64,000 nucleotides of DNA from an uncultured Microbacterium sp. (GCF_943912325.1 NZ_CALTTX010000007.1:1-64000); one strand, 5' to 3'. Positions 1 through 8,292 are shown, counted from the stretch's first letter. The notes: generated by a model from the sequence alone, not told the origin. Numbers and translations are program-made.

Positions 1-19
1 CCCCGCCCCCTCCCCCCTC

Positions 20-90
20 CGCGAGACTGCGTTCCCGCGACGAGACTGCGCGCGCCCCACGCAGTCTCGTCGCCGGGGCGCAGTCTCGCG
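20..90. repeat. Nested inverted repeats with four copies of GAGACTGCG
   Basis: Two perfect inverted repeats are nested. The outer arms are CGCGAGACTGCG (20-31) and CGCAGTCTCGCG (79-90). The inner arms are CGACGAGACTGCG (38-50) and CGCAGTCTCGTCG (60-72), with a 9-base loop. All four arms carry the same 9-mer, so the DNA could fold as one long hairpin, two small ones or a cruciform. It lies just past the 3' end of the leftward pdxY gene and may end its transcript. The arms look like a dispersed intergenic repeat, but I saw no second copy in this window. Bases 91-144 hold nothing else I can name. Confidence 0.7.
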
Positions 91-144
91 GGGTATGAGG
101 GGGCGCCGGGGCGGGGCGGGGTGACGCCAGCCGGGGCGGGATTG

Positions 145-996
145 TTAGCGCACGCGGGTCGGGGGGAACTGCAGGCGGGGGTGCGCGTAGAACTCCTGTG
201 CCTCGATCAGCGCGAGCTCGCGCTTGCCGAGCTCGTGCGTCGTGCGGAGCAGGTCGAAGACGCTCGACACCGTGCGCGCGAGCGCGTCGGCCGCGTCACG
301 CGTGCGACCGTAGTGCGCCGTGAAGAGCGCGGCCGTGACGTCGCCCGAGCCGTTGGCCTTCATCGGCAGGCGGGGCGTTTCGACGATCCACGCTCCCTCG
401 TCATCGACCGCAAGCATCTCGATCGTGTCGGGATCACGGTCGGGCCGCTCCACGCTCGTGACGAGCACGACGCGGGGCCCGAGCGCGCGCGCGGCATCGA
501 CCGCGGCGAGCGTCGATTCGAGGTCGCTCGGCTCGGTTCCGGTCAGGAACCCTAGCTCGAACTGGTTGGGCGTGATGATGTCGGCGACGGGCACGACCCG
601 GTCGCGCAGCAGATCGGGGATCGCGGGTGCGACGAAGCATCCACTCTTCGCATTCCCCATCACGGGGTCGCACGCATAGAGCGCTGCGGGATTCGCGGCC
701 TTGACGGCGGCGACCGCGTCGATGATGACCTCGCCGATCCCCTCGCTGCCCTGGTATCCCGAGAGCACGGCGTCGATCTCGCCGAAGACGCCGCGGTCGC
801 CGATCCCGGCAATCACCTCGCGCACGTCGTCGGGCGAGATGAGCGGCCCGCGCCACGCGCCGTAGCCCGTGTGATTCGAGAAGGTCACGGTGTAGACGGG
901 CAGCACTTCGACGCCGATGCGCTGCAGGGGAAAGACGGCGGCCGAGTTTCCGACGTGGCCGTAAGCGACGGCGGACTGGATCGACAGGATGTTCAC
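145..996 (-). CDS. pdxY: Pyridoxal kinase (PdxY type)
   Basis: Predicted cytoplasmic ribokinase-fold enzyme that phosphorylates pyridoxal with ATP to give pyridoxal 5'-phosphate (B6 salvage). The 283-residue protein is family length. It starts MNILSIQSAVAYGHVGNSAA, the typical PdxK/PdxY opening, has the CDPVMGN segment near residue 110, and carries the anion-hole and catalytic-base motif NGSGD with the Asp near residue 219. It lies 44 bases downstream of pdxR on the same strand, so the two are probably co-transcribed. The divergent pdxST genes make PLP de novo, so both supply routes sit at one locus. PdxY versus PdxK substrate range cannot be told from sequence. Confidence 0.9.
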   Translation of the reverse strand: MNILSIQSAVAYGHVGNSAAVFPLQRIGVEVLPVYTVTFSNHTGYGAWRGPLISPDDVREVIAGIGDRGVFGEIDAVLSGYQGSEGIGEVIIDAVAAVKAANPAALYACDPVMGNAKSGCFVAPAIPDLLRDRVVPVADIITPNQFELGFLTGTEPSDLESTLAAVDAARALGPRVVLVTSVERPDRDPDTIEMLAVDDEGAWIVETPRLPMKANGSGDVTAALFTAHYGRTRDAADALARTVSSVFDLLRTTHELGKRELALIEAQEFYAHPRLQFPPTRVR

Positions 997-1040
997 GGGT
1001 GGGCCTTTCGTGCGAGCGGTTCAGAGAAAACGAGGGTGGA

Positions 1041-2381
1041 TCAGGCGCCGGATGCCTGGGCCACATCGAGCGCGAGACGGTCGGCGTCGGCGGGGTCGAG
1101 GTCGTGCACCGTGAGGCGCAGGTGCGGCGGGGGAGCGGTCTCGGTCAGGGCAAAGTCGTCGCCCGAGCGCGCAAGCCAGCCGCGCCGCATGAGCCGTTCG
1201 ACGACGCCGCGCGCGGGAACCGGGAGCGGCACCCAGAGACTGACACCGTCGCCCGGCGAGACCGGCAGCCCGTGCGCGCCGAGCCGCTCGGCGAACGCCG
1301 CGTTGCGCTCGGCGTAGTGCCGCGAAGCCGCCGTGATCAACTCGTGCACCTCGGTGTCGCTCACGAGCGCGTGCGTCAACCGCTGCAAGAGGTGGCTCAC
1401 CCACGTCGTGCCGGGGGTGAGCCGCGTCGCGAGGCGTGCGGCCGTCTCGGGGTCCGACGCTGCGACCGCGAGACACATGTCGGGCCCGAGAAACTTCGAG
1501 ACGCTGCGCACGAGCGCGAACCGTTGGTGATCCGGGCCGACGATCGAGTGCAGGGGGCGCGTCGAGAGCATCGAGAAGTGATCGTCTTCGATCACGAGGA
1601 CGTAGGGATGCTTCGCCAGCACCCCGCGCAGGGCCGCGGCGCGCGACGCGGTGAGGCTCGCTCCGGTCGGGTTCTGCGCGCGCGGGGTGCAGACGACGGC
1701 TCGCGCCCCGGCCGCGAGCGCGGCCTCGAGGCCGCTCACCGTCATGCCCTCGGCGTCGACCGGCACGGCAAGGGGGCGGTATCCGGCGAGGCGCACGGTG
1801 TGCATGCTCGTGAGGAAGCATGGGTCTTCGAGGGCGACGGCGTCGTCGCGCGTGAGGGTATGGGCGAGCAGCCGCTCGATCGCATCGGAGGCTCCGCCCG
1901 TGATCGTCAAGCGGATGTCGCGGTCGGGTCCCACCGCTTCGCGCATCCACTCGAGTGCCCAGGATTCGAGTGCCGGATCGATCACCGGTTCGCCGTAGAG
2001 CACCGGTCGTCCGGCGACGCGCGCGAGCACGCGCGTGGGGTTGGGGATGAACCGCGGGTCCGGGTTGCCGCTGCCGACGTCGCGCAGCACGGTGCCTCGG
2101 GCGAACCCCTCTTGCGCGGTTGCGGTGACGCCAGCGACGCGCGTGCCGCTGCGGCCACGTGCGTCGACGAGGCCTGCCTGGCCGAGTTGCCGATACGCCG
2201 CGACGACGGTGTTGCGGTTGACGCCCAACTGGTCGGCGAGCGCGCGAACAGCGGGCAGGGCATCGCCCGGTGCGAAGGCGCCGCGTTCGACCGCGGTCCG
2301 CACGCTCTCGGCGATCTCGGCGGCGGTGGATCCCGTGATCGACGCGCGCAATGAGGAGGCGTGCACGGAGGCGGTCGGCAT
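1041..2381 (-). CDS. pdxR: MocR/GntR-family transcription regulator with aminotransferase fold (PdxR-like)
   Basis: A 446-residue protein with an N-terminal GntR winged helix-turn-helix (about residues 15-80, including ALPAVRALADQLGVNRNTV) and a class-I aminotransferase-like domain. The expected PLP lysine is in RSVSKFLGP, near residue 296. MocR proteins with this architecture sense PLP; PdxR in Corynebacterium and Listeria controls pdxST. Divergent placement beside pdxS, with pdxY directly downstream, fits that role well. The ATG at 2381 is 135 bases from the pdxS start. Regulation of pdxST is inferred from context, not shown by the sequence. Confidence 0.85.
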   Translation of the reverse strand: MPTASVHASSLRASITGSTAAEIAESVRTAVERGAFAPGDALPAVRALADQLGVNRNTVVAAYRQLGQAGLVDARGRSGTRVAGVTATAQEGFARGTVLRDVGSGNPDPRFIPNPTRVLARVAGRPVLYGEPVIDPALESWALEWMREAVGPDRDIRLTITGGASDAIERLLAHTLTRDDAVALEDPCFLTSMHTVRLAGYRPLAVPVDAEGMTVSGLEAALAAGARAVVCTPRAQNPTGASLTASRAAALRGVLAKHPYVLVIEDDHFSMLSTRPLHSIVGPDHQRFALVRSVSKFLGPDMCLAVAASDPETAARLATRLTPGTTWVSHLLQRLTHALVSDTEVHELITAASRHYAERNAAFAERLGAHGLPVSPGDGVSLWVPLPVPARGVVERLMRRGWLARSGDDFALTETAPPPHLRLTVHDLDPADADRLALDVAQASGA

Positions 2382-2516
2382 CGGTCACACTCCTTCACGA
2401 GATCGCGGGCGGTCTCAGCCTATGACATGGACCGTGCTACGTTTTGGCCTAGGCCAACATCGCCGTCACGCGTCGTCGCGCATCACTCCCAGCATCCCCT
2501 TCATCAAGGAGCCCCC
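2382..2516. promoter_or_regulatory. Divergent pdxR / pdxS control region with 14-bp palindrome
   Basis: This 135-base gap separates pdxR (leftward) from pdxS (rightward). It contains the perfect palindrome TTGGCCTAGGCCAA at 2444-2457. Immediately before it, TACGTT (2438-2443) resembles a -10 box for pdxS. A dyad touching the promoter is a natural operator candidate for the adjacent PdxR-like protein, although MocR sites are often direct repeats instead. Operator function is inference. Confidence 0.5.
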
Positions 2517-3407
2517 ATGTCCACACCCACCACCGGTTCATCGCGCGTCAAGCGTGGGCTCGCCGAAATGCTCAAGGGCGGCGTCATCATGGACGTCGTC
2601 ACGGCCGAGCAGGCGCGCATCGCGGAGGACGCCGGTGCCGTCGCCGTCATGGCGCTCGAGCGCGTGCCGGCCGACATTCGCGCCCAGGGCGGCGTGTCGC
2701 GCATGAGCGACCCCGACATGATCGACTCGATCATCGAGGCGGTATCGATCCCCGTGATGGCGAAGGCGCGCATCGGGCACTTCGTCGAGGCTCAGGTTTT
2801 GCAGAGCCTCGGCGTCGACTACATCGACGAATCCGAAGTGCTCTCGCCCGCCGACTACGTCAACCACATCGACAAGTGGCCCTTCACCGTGCCGTTCGTG
2901 TGCGGCGCGACGAACCTCGGCGAGGCGCTCCGCCGCATCACCGAGGGAGCGGCGATGATCCGCTCGAAGGGCGAAGCCGGCACGGGCGACGTCTCGGAGG
3001 CGATGAAGCACATCCGCAAGATCCGAGGTGAGATCGCGGCGCTGTCGGCGCTGTCGAAAGACGAGCTCTACGTCGCGGCGAAGGAACTGCAGGCACCGTA
3101 CGAGCTCGTCGCGGAGGTTGCCGAAACGGGCGCTCTGCCGGTCGTTCTGTTCGTCGCGGGTGGTGTCGCAACCCCGGCGGATGCCGCGCTCATGATGCAG
3201 CTGGGCGCCGACGGCGTCTTCGTGGGGTCGGGGATCTTCAAATCCGGCAACCCGGCCGCGCGTGCCGCCGCGATCGTCAAGGCGACGACGTTCTTCGATG
3301 ACCCGTCGGTCATCGCCGAGGTCTCGCGTGGCCTCGGCGAAGCGATGGTCGGCATCAACGTCACCGATCTGCCGGCGCCGCACCGCCTCGCCGAGCGTGG
3401 CTGGTAG
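2517..3407 (+). CDS. pdxS: Pyridoxal 5'-phosphate synthase, lyase subunit PdxS
   Basis: Synthase subunit of the ribose-5-phosphate-dependent PLP synthase. It joins ribose 5-phosphate, glyceraldehyde 3-phosphate and ammonia into PLP, and works as a dodecamer with PdxT. The 296-residue (beta/alpha)8 protein has GGVIMDVVTAEQA near residue 21, the substrate-binding lysine in MAKARIGH (Lys83), and the second lysine region after GTGDVSEAMKH (near 150). The reading frame is open upstream, but ATG 2517 gives the family N-terminus. It overlaps pdxT by 11 bases, so the two subunits are probably translated together. Confidence 0.96.
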   Translation: MSTPTTGSSRVKRGLAEMLKGGVIMDVVTAEQARIAEDAGAVAVMALERVPADIRAQGGVSRMSDPDMIDSIIEAVSIPVMAKARIGHFVEAQVLQSLGVDYIDESEVLSPADYVNHIDKWPFTVPFVCGATNLGEALRRITEGAAMIRSKGEAGTGDVSEAMKHIRKIRGEIAALSALSKDELYVAAKELQAPYELVAEVAETGALPVVLFVAGGVATPADAALMMQLGADGVFVGSGIFKSGNPAARAAAIVKATTFFDDPSVIAEVSRGLGEAMVGINVTDLPAPHRLAERGW

Positions 3408-4020
3408 CCCGCGCGTCGGAGTGCTCGCGCTACAGGGCGATGTGCGCGAGCACGTCCGCGTGCTGTCGGCGCTTGGCGCAGACGTGGTGCTCGTGCGGCG
3501 GCCGCACGAACTCGGCGACGTCGACGGGCTCGTGCTGCCCGGCGGCGAGTCGAGCGTCATCGACAAGCTTTCGAGGACGTTCGGGATGCAGCATCCGCTC
3601 CGCCAATCGATCGCTTCGGGCCTGCCGGTCTACGGCACGTGCGCAGGGCTCATTCTGCTCGCCGACCGGATCGAGAATCCGATCGCCGGTCAGCAGAGCT
3701 TCGGCGGGCTCGACGTGACCGTGCGCCGGAACGCCTTCGGCGGCCAGGTCGATTCGTTCGAGACCCAGCTCGACGTCGCGGGCTTCGATGCACCCGTGCA
3801 CGCGGCCTTCATTCGCGCGCCGCTCGTGATCGAGTCGGGACCCGCTGTAGAGCGACTGGCGGTGCTGCCGGGCGGCGGCGTCGTCGCGGTGCGGCAGGGG
3901 AACCTGCTCGGCACGGCCTTCCATCCCGAGGTCTCGGGGGAGACACGCTTCCACGAGCTGTTCCTCGACATCGTCGCATCGGCGTCGGTGGCGGCAGACA
4001 GCGTCGGAGGCCAGCGCTAG
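3397..4020 (+). CDS. pdxT: Pyridoxal 5'-phosphate synthase, glutaminase subunit PdxT
   Basis: Class-I glutamine amidotransferase subunit that releases ammonia from glutamine and passes it to PdxS. With a GTG start at 3397 the protein is 207 residues and begins MAGSPRVGVLALQGDVREH, the standard PdxT opening. The nucleophile Cys is in YGTCAG (Cys82), the GGES oxyanion region lies near 49-52, and the His/Glu pair is in HPE (about 176-178). The start lies inside the pdxS 3' end (11-base overlap), which supports coupled translation. No ATG lies close to the conserved N-terminus. Confidence 0.95.
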   Translation: MAGSPRVGVLALQGDVREHVRVLSALGADVVLVRRPHELGDVDGLVLPGGESSVIDKLSRTFGMQHPLRQSIASGLPVYGTCAGLILLADRIENPIAGQQSFGGLDVTVRRNAFGGQVDSFETQLDVAGFDAPVHAAFIRAPLVIESGPAVERLAVLPGGGVVAVRQGNLLGTAFHPEVSGETRFHELFLDIVASASVAADSVGGQR

Positions 4021-4029
4021 TCTGCAGAA

Positions 4030-4572
4030 ATGACCACCTGGGTGGCGCTCCTGCGCGGAGTCAATGTGAACGGCGTGACCGTCAAAAGCGCCGAGCTCGG
4101 AGCGCTGTTTCGCGATCTCGGGTTCGATTCGGTGGGGACATTCCTCGCCAGCGGCAATGTGCGTTTCGAAGCCGAGGTGGGCGTTCCGCAGCGCGCGCCC
4201 CTGAAGGTCCGAGTTGAGCAGGGCCTTCGCGACCGGTTCGGCTACGACGCGTGGATCGTGCTCGTGACGCTCGACGAGCTGCGGTCCGCGGTGCAGGCGT
4301 TCCCGTTTGACGCGACCGACGAGGCCCGCCAACCGTACGTCGTCTTCGTCAGCGACCCCGCGGTGTTTCAGGAGTTGACGGATGCCTCGGCGCAGGCAGA
4401 TCCGGTGGAAGACCCCGCGCGCGCGGGCGACGGCGTGCTCTATTGGAGCCCCGAGAGAGGGCGGAGCCTCGACACCGGCTTCGCGAAACTGCTCGCCCGC
4501 ACGCGCTACCGCACGTCGACGACGACGCGGAACCTGCGCACCCTCGAGAAGATCGTGGGCGTTTCCCCGTAA
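4030..4572 (+). CDS. DUF1697 domain protein
   Basis: A 180-residue protein opening MTTWVALLRGVNVNG, followed by LGFDSVGTFLASGNVRFE. Both are hallmarks of the DUF1697 family, whose biochemical role is unknown. It is soluble, with no signal peptide or membrane helix. There is no ribosome-binding site. A TAGTCT -10 element (4018-4023) ends 6 bases before the ATG, suggesting a leaderless mRNA and independent transcription, although it is only 9 bases after pdxT. Location between pdxT and yebC gives no functional clue. Confidence 0.85.
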   Translation: MTTWVALLRGVNVNGVTVKSAELGALFRDLGFDSVGTFLASGNVRFEAEVGVPQRAPLKVRVEQGLRDRFGYDAWIVLVTLDELRSAVQAFPFDATDEARQPYVVFVSDPAVFQELTDASAQADPVEDPARAGDGVLYWSPERGRSLDTGFAKLLARTRYRTSTTTRNLRTLEKIVGVSP

Positions 4573-4582
4573 ACTGGCCCTT

Positions 4583-5341
4583 ATGTCCGGACACTCCAAA
4601 TGGGCCACGACCAAGCACAAGAAGGCCGTCATCGACAGCCGTCGCGCTAAGTCGTGGGCGAAGCTGATCAAGAACATCGAAGTCGCAGCCAAGCTCGGCG
4701 GCCCGGACCTGCAGGGCAACCCGACGCTTTTCGACGCCGTGCTCAAGGCCAAGAAGACCTCGGTCCCCAAAGACAACATCGACCGCGCGATCAAGCGGGG
4801 CGCGGGCATCGGCGGCGAATCGGTCGAGTACGCGTCGATCATGTACGAGGGCTACGGCCCGAACGGCGTCGCGCTCATGATCGAGTGTCTGACCGACAAC
4901 AAGAACCGCGCGGCGGCCGAAGTGCGCACGGCGCTCAGCCGTAACGGCGGGTCGCTCGCCGATCCCGGGTCGGTCGCCTACAACTTCTCGCGCAAGGGCG
5001 TGATCGTCGTCTCCGACGAGAACACGACCGAAGACGACCTCATGCTCGCGGCGCTCGAGGCCGGGGCCGAAGAAATCGAACCGCACGGCGAGGGGTACGG
5101 CGTCATCACCGAAGCGACCGACCTCGTCTCGGTGCGCTCGGCTCTGCAAGAGGCCGGCATCGAGTACGACTCCGCCGATGTCGAGTTCGTCCCGAACCTC
5201 AAGGTCGAGGTCGACGCCGAGACCGCTCGCAAGGTCTTCCGCCTGATCGACGCGCTCGAAGACAGCGACGATGTGCAGAACGTCTTCAGCAACTTCGACC
5301 TGACCCCCGAGGTGCAGGCCGAGCTCGAAGAAGACGAGTAA
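4583..5341 (+). CDS. YebC/PmpR-family protein (transcription or translation regulator)
   Basis: A 252-residue YebC/PmpR-family protein. It starts MSGHSKWATTKHKKAVID, which is diagnostic, and has the conserved VPKDNIDRAIKRGAG segment near residue 57. The family was long annotated as DNA-binding regulators; recent work links YebC members to relieving ribosome stalling at proline runs. The frame extends upstream, but ATG 4583 fits the family start. A TAAACT element (4570-4575) sits 7 bases ahead, suggesting a leaderless transcript. Lying just before ruvC is a very common bacterial arrangement. Confidence 0.93.
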   Translation: MSGHSKWATTKHKKAVIDSRRAKSWAKLIKNIEVAAKLGGPDLQGNPTLFDAVLKAKKTSVPKDNIDRAIKRGAGIGGESVEYASIMYEGYGPNGVALMIECLTDNKNRAAAEVRTALSRNGGSLADPGSVAYNFSRKGVIVVSDENTTEDDLMLAALEAGAEEIEPHGEGYGVITEATDLVSVRSALQEAGIEYDSADVEFVPNLKVEVDAETARKVFRLIDALEDSDDVQNVFSNFDLTPEVQAELEEDE

Positions 5342-5387
5342 GCGTTTCGCTGAGCGGATGCCGCGACCAAGCGCCTAGCGTGGGGTC

Positions 5388-5960
5388 GTGGCATCCGCTC
5401 TTCGCGTCATCGGTATCGATCCCGGCCTCACTCGCTGCGGCATCGGGATCGTCGACGTGCTGCCGAATCGGCGCGCGCAGCTCGTGCACGTCGGGGTCGC
5501 GCGTTCGGCGCGCGATGCCCCGATCGAGCAACGTCTCGCCGAGATCGCGCGCGGGATTCGCACGGCGATCGACGAGCACCGCCCCGCTGTGCTCGCGGTC
5601 GAGCGCGTTTTTGCGCAGCACAACCGGCAGAGCGTGATGGGCACGGCGCAAGCGAGCGGTATCGCTCTGCTGATCGCGGGGGAGCGCGGCATGCCCGCTG
5701 CGCTTCACACGCCGACCGAGGTCAAGGCCGCCGTGACCGGCTACGGCGCGGCCGATAAGGCCCAGGTGCAGGCAATGGTCGCGCGGATCCTCGGACTCGA
5801 CGAGGTGCCGAAGCCCGCGGATGCCGCCGACGCGCTCGCGCTCGCTCTCTGTCACGCGTGGCGGAGCGGGCCAGGTGCTGCGGGCGTTCGTGCAACGTCG
5901 CTGACTCCCGCGCAAGAGGCGTGGCAGCGCGCCGAGGCGCATGCGCGGGCGGGTCGTTAA
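5388..5960 (+). CDS. ruvC: Holliday junction endonuclease RuvC
   Basis: Dimeric resolvase that nicks four-way DNA junctions delivered by RuvAB during recombinational repair. The 190-residue protein begins MASALRVIGIDPGLTRCG, with the first catalytic Asp in GIDPG. Other acidic residues lie in VLAVERVF and in the C-terminal DAADALALALCHAW, matching the RNase H-like four-acid active site. The start is GTG 5388. A TAGCGT -10 element (5376-5381) stands 6 bases before it with no ribosome-binding site, so the mRNA is probably leaderless. ruvA and ruvB follow after an 83-base gap. Confidence 0.95.
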   Translation: MASALRVIGIDPGLTRCGIGIVDVLPNRRAQLVHVGVARSARDAPIEQRLAEIARGIRTAIDEHRPAVLAVERVFAQHNRQSVMGTAQASGIALLIAGERGMPAALHTPTEVKAAVTGYGAADKAQVQAMVARILGLDEVPKPADAADALALALCHAWRSGPGAAGVRATSLTPAQEAWQRAEAHARAGR

Positions 5961-6006
5961 CGGCCCCGCTGTAGCAACAGCGCGACTCGCTACTGCCGCG
6001 TGTCGC

Positions 6007-6022
6007 TCGAACAAAGCTACGA
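6007..6022 (+). promoter_or_regulatory. Candidate LexA (SOS) box overlapping the ruvA promoter
   Basis: TCGAAC-AAAG-CTACGA at 6007-6022 matches the actinobacterial LexA consensus TCGAAC-N4-GTTCGA in the whole left half-site and in four of six bases of the right half-site. It overlaps TACGAT (6018-6023), a good -10 element 20 bases before the ruvA ATG. LexA bound here would block the ruvAB promoter, as expected for an SOS gene. The right half is imperfect, so this stays a candidate. Confidence 0.5.
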
Positions 6023-6043
6023 TCACCGCCGTAGAGTCATCAC

Positions 6044-6664
6044 ATGATCTCTTCCGTTCGCGGCCTCGTCGTGCACGCCGGCGCCGACCAGGTGGTCGTC
6101 GAGGTCGGCGGCGTCGGGCTTTCGGTCGCCGTCCCGACTGATGTTGCCCTCGCGGCGCGACTCGGCGACACGCTCGCGTTGCACACGCACTTGGTCGTGC
6201 GCGAAGACGCGCTCGCGCTCTTCGGCTTCGCGTCGCGCGACGAGCTCGACGTTTTCCAATTGCTGCTCGGCGTGAGCGGGGTGGGCCCCAAGTCGGCGCT
6301 CGGCGTGCTCTCGGCGCTCGCCGTCGACGACATCGCCGCAGCGGTCGCCGCTGAAGACGATGCGCCCTTCCGCCGCGTGTCAGGCATCGGCCCCAAGACA
6401 GCGAAGCTCATCGTGGTGCAGTTGCAGGGCAAGCTGCACGCGACGGCCCCCGCGGCGCGCACACCCGGTCAGCCGACCCCGCCGGCGACGCTGCAGGCGC
6501 AAGTCGTCGCCGCACTCGTCGGGCTCGGCTGGGCAGAGAAGGTTGCGAGTGACGCCGTCGCAACGACACTCGATCAGGCGGATGCCTCAACGGCGGCATC
6601 CGTTCCCGCACTGCTTCGCGCAACGCTCGCCGCTCTCGGCCCGGCGCGATCGGCGGGAGCATGA
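6044..6664 (+). CDS. ruvA: Holliday junction branch-migration subunit RuvA
   Basis: Junction-binding subunit that holds four-way DNA and loads the RuvB motor. The 206-residue protein starts MISSVRGLVVHAGADQVVVE (OB-fold domain). It has two helix-hairpin-helix motifs, around LGVSGVGPKSALGVLS and VSGIGPKTAKLIV, and a C-terminal RuvB-contact domain (LVGLGWAEKVA and onward). Its stop overlaps the ruvB ATG (ATGA), so RuvA and RuvB are translationally coupled. The 83 bases upstream carry a probable -10 box and a LexA-like site, suggesting DNA-damage induction separate from ruvC. Confidence 0.95.
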   Translation: MISSVRGLVVHAGADQVVVEVGGVGLSVAVPTDVALAARLGDTLALHTHLVVREDALALFGFASRDELDVFQLLLGVSGVGPKSALGVLSALAVDDIAAAVAAEDDAPFRRVSGIGPKTAKLIVVQLQGKLHATAPAARTPGQPTPPATLQAQVVAALVGLGWAEKVASDAVATTLDQADASTAASVPALLRATLAALGPARSAGA

Positions 6665-7749
6665 GCGGCTTCGACCCGGCGCCAGGGTCGTTCGCGGCCG
6701 ATGATCGCGACGTCGACGCGCGACCGCACGAGGCCGACCTCGCGGTCGAAGGGGCCCTGCGTCCGACGTCGCTCGGCGAGTTCGTCGGGCAAGCGAAGGT
6801 GCGTGGGCAGCTGCAGTTGCTGCTGCGGGCCGCCGAAATGCAGCAGCGGCCGCCCGACCACATTCTGCTCGCGGGCCCGCCCGGCCTCGGCAAGACCACC
6901 CTCGCGATGATCGTCGCGCACGAGGGCGGTCGCCCGCTGCGGCTCTCGAGTGGCCCCGCGATCCAGCACGCCGGTGACCTCGCCGCGCTGCTGTCGAGCC
7001 TCACCCCGGGCGAGGTGCTGTTCATCGACGAGATCCATCGCATGGCGCGCTCGGCCGAAGAGATGCTCTACCTCGCGATGGAGGATTTTCGGATCGACAT
7101 CATGGTCGGCAAGGGGGCTGGTGCCACGAGCATCCCCCTCGATCTCGCACCGTTCACCCTCGTCGGCGCGACGACGCGTTCGGGGCTGCTCCCGAACCCG
7201 CTGCGCGACCGCTTCGGCTTCACGGGACACCTCGAGTTCTATGACGAGCGTGAGCTCGAGCAGGTGATCGACCGGTCGGCGCGCACGCTCGGGGTGGATC
7301 TCGCGCCCGACGCTCTCGCTGAGATCGCGCGTCGCTCGCGCGGCACGCCCCGCATCGCCAACCGCTTGTTGCGCCGCGTGCGCGACTACGCGCTCGTCCA
7401 CGGTGGTGGGCGCGGTGCGGGTGGCGCGATCGCGACGGATTCGGCGCGAGCGGCGCTCGAGCTGTACGACGTCGACGCCCGCGGACTCGATCGCCTCGAC
7501 CGCGCGGTGCTCGACGCGCTCGTCGGCCGTTTCGGCGGGGGGCCCGTCGGACTCGCAACGCTCGCCGTCTCGGTCGGAGAAGAGGCCGAAACCGTCGAGA
7601 GCGTCGTCGAGCCCTACCTCGTGCGTATCGGGTTTCTCGGCCGCACGGCGCGCGGGCGAATCGCTACTCCCGCGGCGTACGCGCATCTCGGCATCCCGTC
7701 GCCCGCTTCGGCCGGCGCACCGGGAATGCTCGATCTCGATGACCTATAA
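6661..7749 (+). CDS. ruvB: Holliday junction branch-migration ATPase RuvB
   Basis: AAA+ ring helicase that drives branch migration with RuvA. The 362-residue protein has Walker A GPPGLGKT (72-79), Walker B LFIDEIHR, a sensor-1 threonine run in VGATTRSG, the arginine-finger region NPLRDRFG, and a C-terminal winged helix (GGGPVGLATLAVSVGEE). Length is normal. It overlaps ruvA by 4 bases. The last bases, including the stop codon, contain a perfect TATAAT box that probably starts the next transcription unit (yajC-secDF). Confidence 0.96.
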   Translation: MSGFDPAPGSFAADDRDVDARPHEADLAVEGALRPTSLGEFVGQAKVRGQLQLLLRAAEMQQRPPDHILLAGPPGLGKTTLAMIVAHEGGRPLRLSSGPAIQHAGDLAALLSSLTPGEVLFIDEIHRMARSAEEMLYLAMEDFRIDIMVGKGAGATSIPLDLAPFTLVGATTRSGLLPNPLRDRFGFTGHLEFYDERELEQVIDRSARTLGVDLAPDALAEIARRSRGTPRIANRLLRRVRDYALVHGGGRGAGGAIATDSARAALELYDVDARGLDRLDRAVLDALVGRFGGGPVGLATLAVSVGEEAETVESVVEPYLVRIGFLGRTARGRIATPAAYAHLGIPSPASAGAPGMLDLDDL

Positions 7750-7781
7750 TCTCGGGGGGCATTCGTCGCGTTATCGCGACG
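7745..7781 (+). promoter_or_regulatory. Probable promoter and leader hairpin for yajC-secD-secF
   Basis: A perfect -10 hexamer TATAAT at 7745-7750 spans the ruvB stop codon. No good -35 is visible at the usual distance. A start point near 7757 would give a leader of about 110 bases that begins with a 7-bp hairpin, CGTCGCG (7764-7770) and CGCGACG (7775-7781), with a TTAT loop. The hairpin could instead end ruv transcripts. The rest of 7782-7866 shows nothing recognisable. Confidence 0.5.
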
Positions 7782-7866
7782 GTGCGCGGCGGATCTTCGC
7801 CCAGCGCTCGCCCTCACGATTTTCGCGCGAGAGTCGCGTGTTCCCGCCCCGAAAGGCTCCTCCTTC

Positions 7867-8292
7867 ATGGAAATCATCCTGCTCGTCGTTCTGGCCGGTT
7901 TGCTCGTGTTCATGTTCTGGAACTCGCGCAAGCGCATGGCGAAGATGAAGGCCGAGCAGGAGGAGAAGCGCCGTCAGACCGTTCCGGGCGTCAAGGTGCT
8001 CCTGCAGGGCGGCCTGTACGGCACGATCGTCAGCTACGACGGCGAAGACCTCGACGCTCCCGCTCACATCGAGCTCGCCCCCGGTGTCGTCGTCGAGGTG
8101 CACTCGCAAGCGATCATCCGCATCGTCGACGCCGACGGCGCCGTGACCGAAGACGAGTACATCGACGCTGAACTCGACCAAGAGGAGTACCTGGCGGACG
8201 TCGCCGACGGCGAGTTCGCGTCGTCGCCCACGGCCGACAGCACCCCCGAATCCACCGACAAGAAGAAGGACGACGGCCAGGCCCCGGCCTGA
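7867..8292 (+). CDS. yajC: Preprotein translocase auxiliary subunit YajC
   Basis: Single-span inner-membrane protein that associates with SecDF and the SecYEG channel. The 141-residue protein starts with one membrane helix (residues about 2-20, IILLVVLAGLLVFMFWN), followed by RKR positive charges and a cytoplasmic YajC domain (QTVPGVKVLLQGGLYGTIVS). The tail is acidic and low-complexity (DKKKDDGQ). It heads the yajC-secD-secF cluster, the usual arrangement, with 59 bases before secD. Confidence 0.92.
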   Translation: MEIILLVVLAGLLVFMFWNSRKRMAKMKAEQEEKRRQTVPGVKVLLQGGLYGTIVSYDGEDLDAPAHIELAPGVVVEVHSQAIIRIVDADGAVTEDEYIDAELDQEEYLADVADGEFASSPTADSTPESTDKKKDDGQAPA

